NCBI RefSeq assembly: GCF_923081025.1 | Contig: NZ_CAKLPZ010000001.1 | Span: 1,736,001-1,800,000 of the forward strand | Reading direction: 5' to 3' | Source: Neolewinella maritima | GTDB lineage: Bacteria > Bacteroidota > Bacteroidia > Chitinophagales > Saprospiraceae | Length of the DNA: 64,000 bases | In this document: in pieces, positions 61,273-64,000 of the stretch | How positions within the stretch are numbered: the stretch's first letter is position 1 | Layout of the letters: each line of letters opens with the position of its first letter | Translations under genes and position numbers: made by a program | The notes under the pieces: model-generated | The model's input: the letters and a program-made list of their open reading frames with translations, nothing else | Databases searched by the model: none | Told to the model about the DNA's origin: nothing

Positions 61273-62124
61273 ATGAGTATTGCACCTGCGCCCCGCCGGC
61301 TGAGTATTGGCTTTAGCCCCTGCCCGAACGATACCTTTATTTTCGACGCCCTGGTGCACCAGCGGATCGATACGGAAGGGCTGACGTTTGACGTAACACT
61401 TGCCGATGTAGAAGAGCTGAACCAGCGCGCGTTTCGCGGGGAGTTGGAGGTCACTAAACTTAGCTACCACGCGCTAGGATTTTTACTGGAGCAGTACAAT
61501 CTATTAAATGCGGGCAGTGCACTAGGCCGTGGTGTAGGTCCATTGTTAGTAAGAGCAAAAACAGAAAACTTTGGAGGAGTAAATAGCGGCACTACCGCTG
61601 TTATTCCAGGCAAGTACACAACGGCGAACTACCTGCTCGGTTTGGCTTACCCGGAAGTGGTACATAAAACGCCGCTACTCTTCAGCGAGATCGAGCAGGC
61701 TGTGCTCAGTGGACAGTACGACACCGGGCTACTGATCCACGAGAACCGGTTCACCTATGCCGCGCGTGGCTTGTCAAAGATTATTGACCTCGGTGAGTAT
61801 TGGGAGCAGTCGACCGGTATGCCGATCCCACTGGGTGGTATCGCGGTGCGAAACGACTTACCCCGGGAGGTGCAGGAGCGCGTTGACCGGGTGCTGGCCC
61901 GTTCCGTGCAGTATGCCTTCGATCATCCGGAGGCTAGCAGGTCCTACGTGCGAGCGCATGCGCAGGAGATGGACGCGCAGGTTATTCAGAAGCATATAGC
62001 CCTGTACGTCAATGACTACACCCGTTCGCTCGGGGAGGAAGGGCGAGCGGCGGTCGCTCACTTTTTTGCGGATGGGCGAGAGAAGGGGATCATACCGGCT
62101 GGGCGCACGGACTACATTGTCTAG
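61273..62124 (+). CDS. mqnD: 1,4-dihydroxy-6-naphthoate synthase, futalosine menaquinone pathway
   Basis: 283 residues. MqnD converts cyclic dehypoxanthine futalosine to 1,4-dihydroxy-6-naphthoate. Family opening LSIGFSPCPNDTFIFDALVH, TKLSYHA and LIHENRFTY are visible, as in periplasmic-binding-protein-fold MqnA/D. The other mqn genes are not in this window. It begins a plus-strand pair with the aldolase. Confidence 0.94.
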   Translation: MSIAPAPRRLSIGFSPCPNDTFIFDALVHQRIDTEGLTFDVTLADVEELNQRAFRGELEVTKLSYHALGFLLEQYNLLNAGSALGRGVGPLLVRAKTENFGGVNSGTTAVIPGKYTTANYLLGLAYPEVVHKTPLLFSEIEQAVLSGQYDTGLLIHENRFTYAARGLSKIIDLGEYWEQSTGMPIPLGGIAVRNDLPREVQERVDRVLARSVQYAFDHPEASRSYVRAHAQEMDAQVIQKHIALYVNDYTRSLGEEGRAAVAHFFADGREKGIIPAGRTDYIV

Positions 62125-62166
62125 CTTTTTGTTTCTTTGCCCTTCCACTTAATCCCCCTTCTACTT

Positions 62167-63240
62167 ATGGCAAAGCCTACCTTCCGCTCCGGCGTACTTC
62201 ACGGCGACGAGGTCACCGAAGTCTTCAACTACGCGCAAGCAAATAATTTTGCTCTGCCGGCCGTGAATGTTACCAGCAGCAGCACGGTGAATGCAACGCT
62301 CGAAACCGCCAAGGCGATGAAGAGTCCCGTGATCATTCAGTTCAGCAACGGGGGGGCACAGTTCTACGCAGGTAAGGGACTCGACAACAGCCAGCAGCAG
62401 GCCTCTATTGCGGGCGGACTAAGTGGTGCTATGCACGTGCACACCATGGCCGAGGCTTACGGTGTACCGGTCATCCTGCATACCGATCACTGCGCAAAGA
62501 AGCTCCTCCCCTGGATCGACGGACTACTCGACGCCGGAGAGAAGTTTTACGCGAAGCGCGGTTTTCCCCTCTACTCCAGCCACATGCTGGACCTGAGTGA
62601 GGAACCCCTTGAAGAGAACCTGGAGATCAGTGGCCGCTATTTCGAACGCATGGCCAAGATCGGCATGACCATCGAAATCGAACTCGGCGTTACGGGTGGC
62701 GAGGAAGATGGTGTCGATAACACTGGTGTAGAAAGTCACCGGCTATACACCCAACCGGAAGAAGTTTTCGAAAGCTACCAGAAGTTGAGCGCGATCAGTA
62801 ACCGCTTCACCGTAGCCGCTGCCTTTGGCAATGTGCATGGAGTATACAAGCCCGGTAATGTGGAGCTGCGCCCGGTGATCCTGAAAAACAGCCAGGAGTA
62901 CGCTAAGGAAAAGCTGGGAGTAGATAAAGACCCCATTCACTTTGTTTTCCACGGCGGCTCCGGATCGAGCCAGGCGGATATTCGCGAAGCGATCAGCTAC
63001 GGAGCCATCAAAATGAATATCGACACCGATCTACAGTGGGCCTACTGGGATGGTGTACGGCAGTACGAAGCGGCCAACCGCGAGTACCTACAGGCACAGA
63101 TCGGCAATCCTGACGGTGCGGACAAGCCCAACAAGAAAAATTACGACCCCCGGGTATGGGTACGCAAGGCGGAAGTCAGCTTCGTGGAGCGGCTCAAGCA
63201 GGCGTTCCAAGACCTCAACTGTGTCGATGTACTAGGCTAA
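62167..63240 (+). CDS. fbaA: Class II fructose-bisphosphate aldolase
   Basis: 357 residues from the ATG at 62167; a TTG at 62137 would add a weak extension. Zinc-dependent aldolase of glycolysis and gluconeogenesis. HTDHCAKK (zinc His), GVTGGEEDG, the second-His AAFGNVHGVYKPG, and HGGSGSSQ are canonical for the FbaA-type subclass. It starts 42 bases after mqnD, and TTTCTTTG (62132-62139) is a possible -7 box. Confidence 0.95.
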   Translation: MAKPTFRSGVLHGDEVTEVFNYAQANNFALPAVNVTSSSTVNATLETAKAMKSPVIIQFSNGGAQFYAGKGLDNSQQQASIAGGLSGAMHVHTMAEAYGVPVILHTDHCAKKLLPWIDGLLDAGEKFYAKRGFPLYSSHMLDLSEEPLEENLEISGRYFERMAKIGMTIEIELGVTGGEEDGVDNTGVESHRLYTQPEEVFESYQKLSAISNRFTVAAAFGNVHGVYKPGNVELRPVILKNSQEYAKEKLGVDKDPIHFVFHGGSGSSQADIREAISYGAIKMNIDTDLQWAYWDGVRQYEAANREYLQAQIGNPDGADKPNKKNYDPRVWVRKAEVSFVERLKQAFQDLNCVDVLG

Positions 63241-63246
63241 GGGCTA

Positions 63247-63597
63247 TTAACCCCGTCGCTGCCGGATTAGCTTCAGTACGCCCCGCAGGCTCTTGACCTG
63301 TGGTAGCTTATTGGACGGCCAGCGGAGTAGCAATTTGTCGTTTACTACGATGTCCACCTGTTGAAGCAAAGGATTGCGGAGTTGCCGCAACGCACGGGGG
63401 TTGAATTGTACCAAGCCGAGCTGACTCGCCAGTTGAAACGTATCCAGGAGCGCCGATTCGTCACTACACTGTACGAGCAGTACCCGGTCGTCGCTGGGGC
63501 TGTGCGTCAAACGGATGCGGCCTCCGCCCGGGGCATCGATGGTCAGGTCGGCATCGACGAGTACGTTGCCCAGTAGGGCGTAGGCGGCATCCAGCAT
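63247..63597 (-). CDS. Hypothetical 116-residue protein
   Basis: No family recognised and no signal peptide. The frame alternates hydrophobic and charged strands (RVLLVQCSDESALLDTF, VDIVVNDKLLLRW) with an Arg-rich C terminus. It starts two bases after the stop of the 74-residue gene, so the two are likely an operon. It converges with the aldolase gene, 6 bases away. Confidence 0.6.
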   Translation of the reverse strand: MLDAAYALLGNVLVDADLTIDAPGGGRIRLTHSPSDDRVLLVQCSDESALLDTFQLASQLGLVQFNPRALRQLRNPLLQQVDIVVNDKLLLRWPSNKLPQVKSLRGVLKLIRQRRG

Positions 63598-63599
63598 CG

Positions 63600-63824
63600 T
63601 TACGCGTTCTTATTTCCGTTGCGTGAGGTGTCGTCCGACGTACGCACGCGCAGCGTGCCGTTCATCTTCCACTTCGCCGTCTGCTCGCTGTTGGTACCGC
63701 TGGGAACGTCGAGCTCGAAGTTTTCAAACTCGTAGCTGATCTCCGCACCGCGACCGGTGAGCTTATCGAAAAGGCCGATCGCGAGCTCGGGCCAGGTGTT
63801 GGTTTCGTTTGTGGTGGTTGCCAT
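63600..63824 (-). CDS. Hypothetical 74-residue protein
   Basis: From the ATG at 63824 (MATTTNETNTWPELAIGL); an upstream in-frame start at 63860 is not favoured. It reads as a small soluble protein with a helix (ELAIGLFDKLTG) followed by beta-strand-like segments (ISYEFENFELDVPSG, KWKMNGTLRVRT) and an Asn/Ser-rich tail. No family recognised. A small perfect stem (TGTGTT/AACACA, 63845-63861) lies in the leader. Confidence 0.65.
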   Translation of the reverse strand: MATTTNETNTWPELAIGLFDKLTGRGAEISYEFENFELDVPSGTNSEQTAKWKMNGTLRVRTSDDTSRNGNKNA

Positions 63825-63896
63825 GTGATTGGTGTAGATTAGTTTGTGTTGGACTAACACAGTCTCCCCACAAGTGTTCCCGGGACCACAACCCTG

Positions 63897-64000
63897 CTAA
63901 TACAGGACGTACCGTACCCCTAGATTAAGGTAATACGGGTACAGGGGCAACACCTGCTCCAGCCCTACGTCACCCGGTCGGTATAGCCCGAATACCGATT
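63897..64000 (-). CDS. C-terminal end of a probable outer-membrane beta-barrel protein
   Basis: Read from the right edge on the minus strand, the frame gives 33 residues ending YYLNLGVRYVLY before a TAG. The alternating aromatic/hydrophobic pattern and terminal aromatic residue fit the last strand of an outer-membrane barrel, perhaps a TonB-dependent or OmpW/PorP-type protein. The rest is outside the window, so the class is a guess. Confidence 0.55.
   Translation of the reverse strand, partial: SVFGLYRPGDVGLEQVLPLYPYYLNLGVRYVLY

Noticed and set aside
1-64000. Search for CRISPR arrays, insertion sequences, integrase or prophage genes
   Set aside because: No evenly spaced repeats, no transposase or integrase motifs and no phage genes were seen by eye; a computed search could still find short or degraded elements.

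Overview
The window is chromosomal DNA from a Bacteroidota bacterium, GC-rich for the phylum and most like a marine Lewinella/Saprospira-type organism. The phylum call rests on a SusC/SusD pair, a type IX secretion sorting domain, promoters of the TTG-N19-20-TAnnTTTG type, a SusCD-linked hybrid sensor kinase ending in an AraC domain, Bacteroidota-type HU/SPOR and DUF58 proteins, and the futalosine-pathway enzyme MqnD. The genus is inference. I saw no insertion sequence, prophage, integrase or CRISPR array, and gene density is high.

Layout. 1-5.9 kb: an aldo/keto reductase tail, a small membrane protein, a DEAD-box helicase, nicotinamidase, an exported sugar-isomerase-like protein, RimO, and two tRNA-Leu genes each with its own promoter and terminator. 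5.9-20.4 kb: an HU/SPOR envelope protein, YqgE, a CcsA-like heme-handling protein followed at once by a secreted subtilase, an OmpA-like lipoprotein, translation and RNA-modification genes (tilS, rlmH, prmA), a 1566-residue exported protein of unknown function, DUF58 and Spo0M-like proteins. 20.5-26.2 kb: a lipoprotein, then a three-gene set (PLP enzyme, DUF1611/DgcN-like, enolase-superfamily DgcA-like) that looks like D-glutamate or related amino-acid metabolism, then a large RluA-type pseudouridine synthase.

26.3-43.1 kb is one nutrient-acquisition region: a minus-strand operon susC-susD-(FG-GAP/UnbV)-(vanadium haloperoxidase/PAP2)-(FG-GAP/UnbV), with an M14 peptidase and a DUF1080 lipoprotein upstream and a divergent hybrid two-component regulator. 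43.1-50.4 kb: a ZIP transporter, an HSD10-like dehydrogenase with a three-subunit acyl-CoA (probably propionyl-CoA) carboxylase, and a sorbosone-dehydrogenase-like lipoprotein. 50.8-64 kb: a HEIGH metallopeptidase, alpha-glucan phosphorylase, MiaE, a metallo-beta-lactamase-fold enzyme, thymidylate kinase, an unusual TIR-TPR-dehydrogenase fusion, an S41 protease, a second RluA, MqnD, class II aldolase, two small unknown proteins and the tail of an outer-membrane protein.

Most unusual items: the TIR-TPR-SDR fusion (56594-58717), the haloperoxidase gene embedded by overlapping reading frames between two FG-GAP proteins, the large repeat-bearing exported protein (14217-18917), and a recurring arrangement in which the -7 promoter box lies only 4-5 bases from the start codon, predicting leaderless mRNAs.
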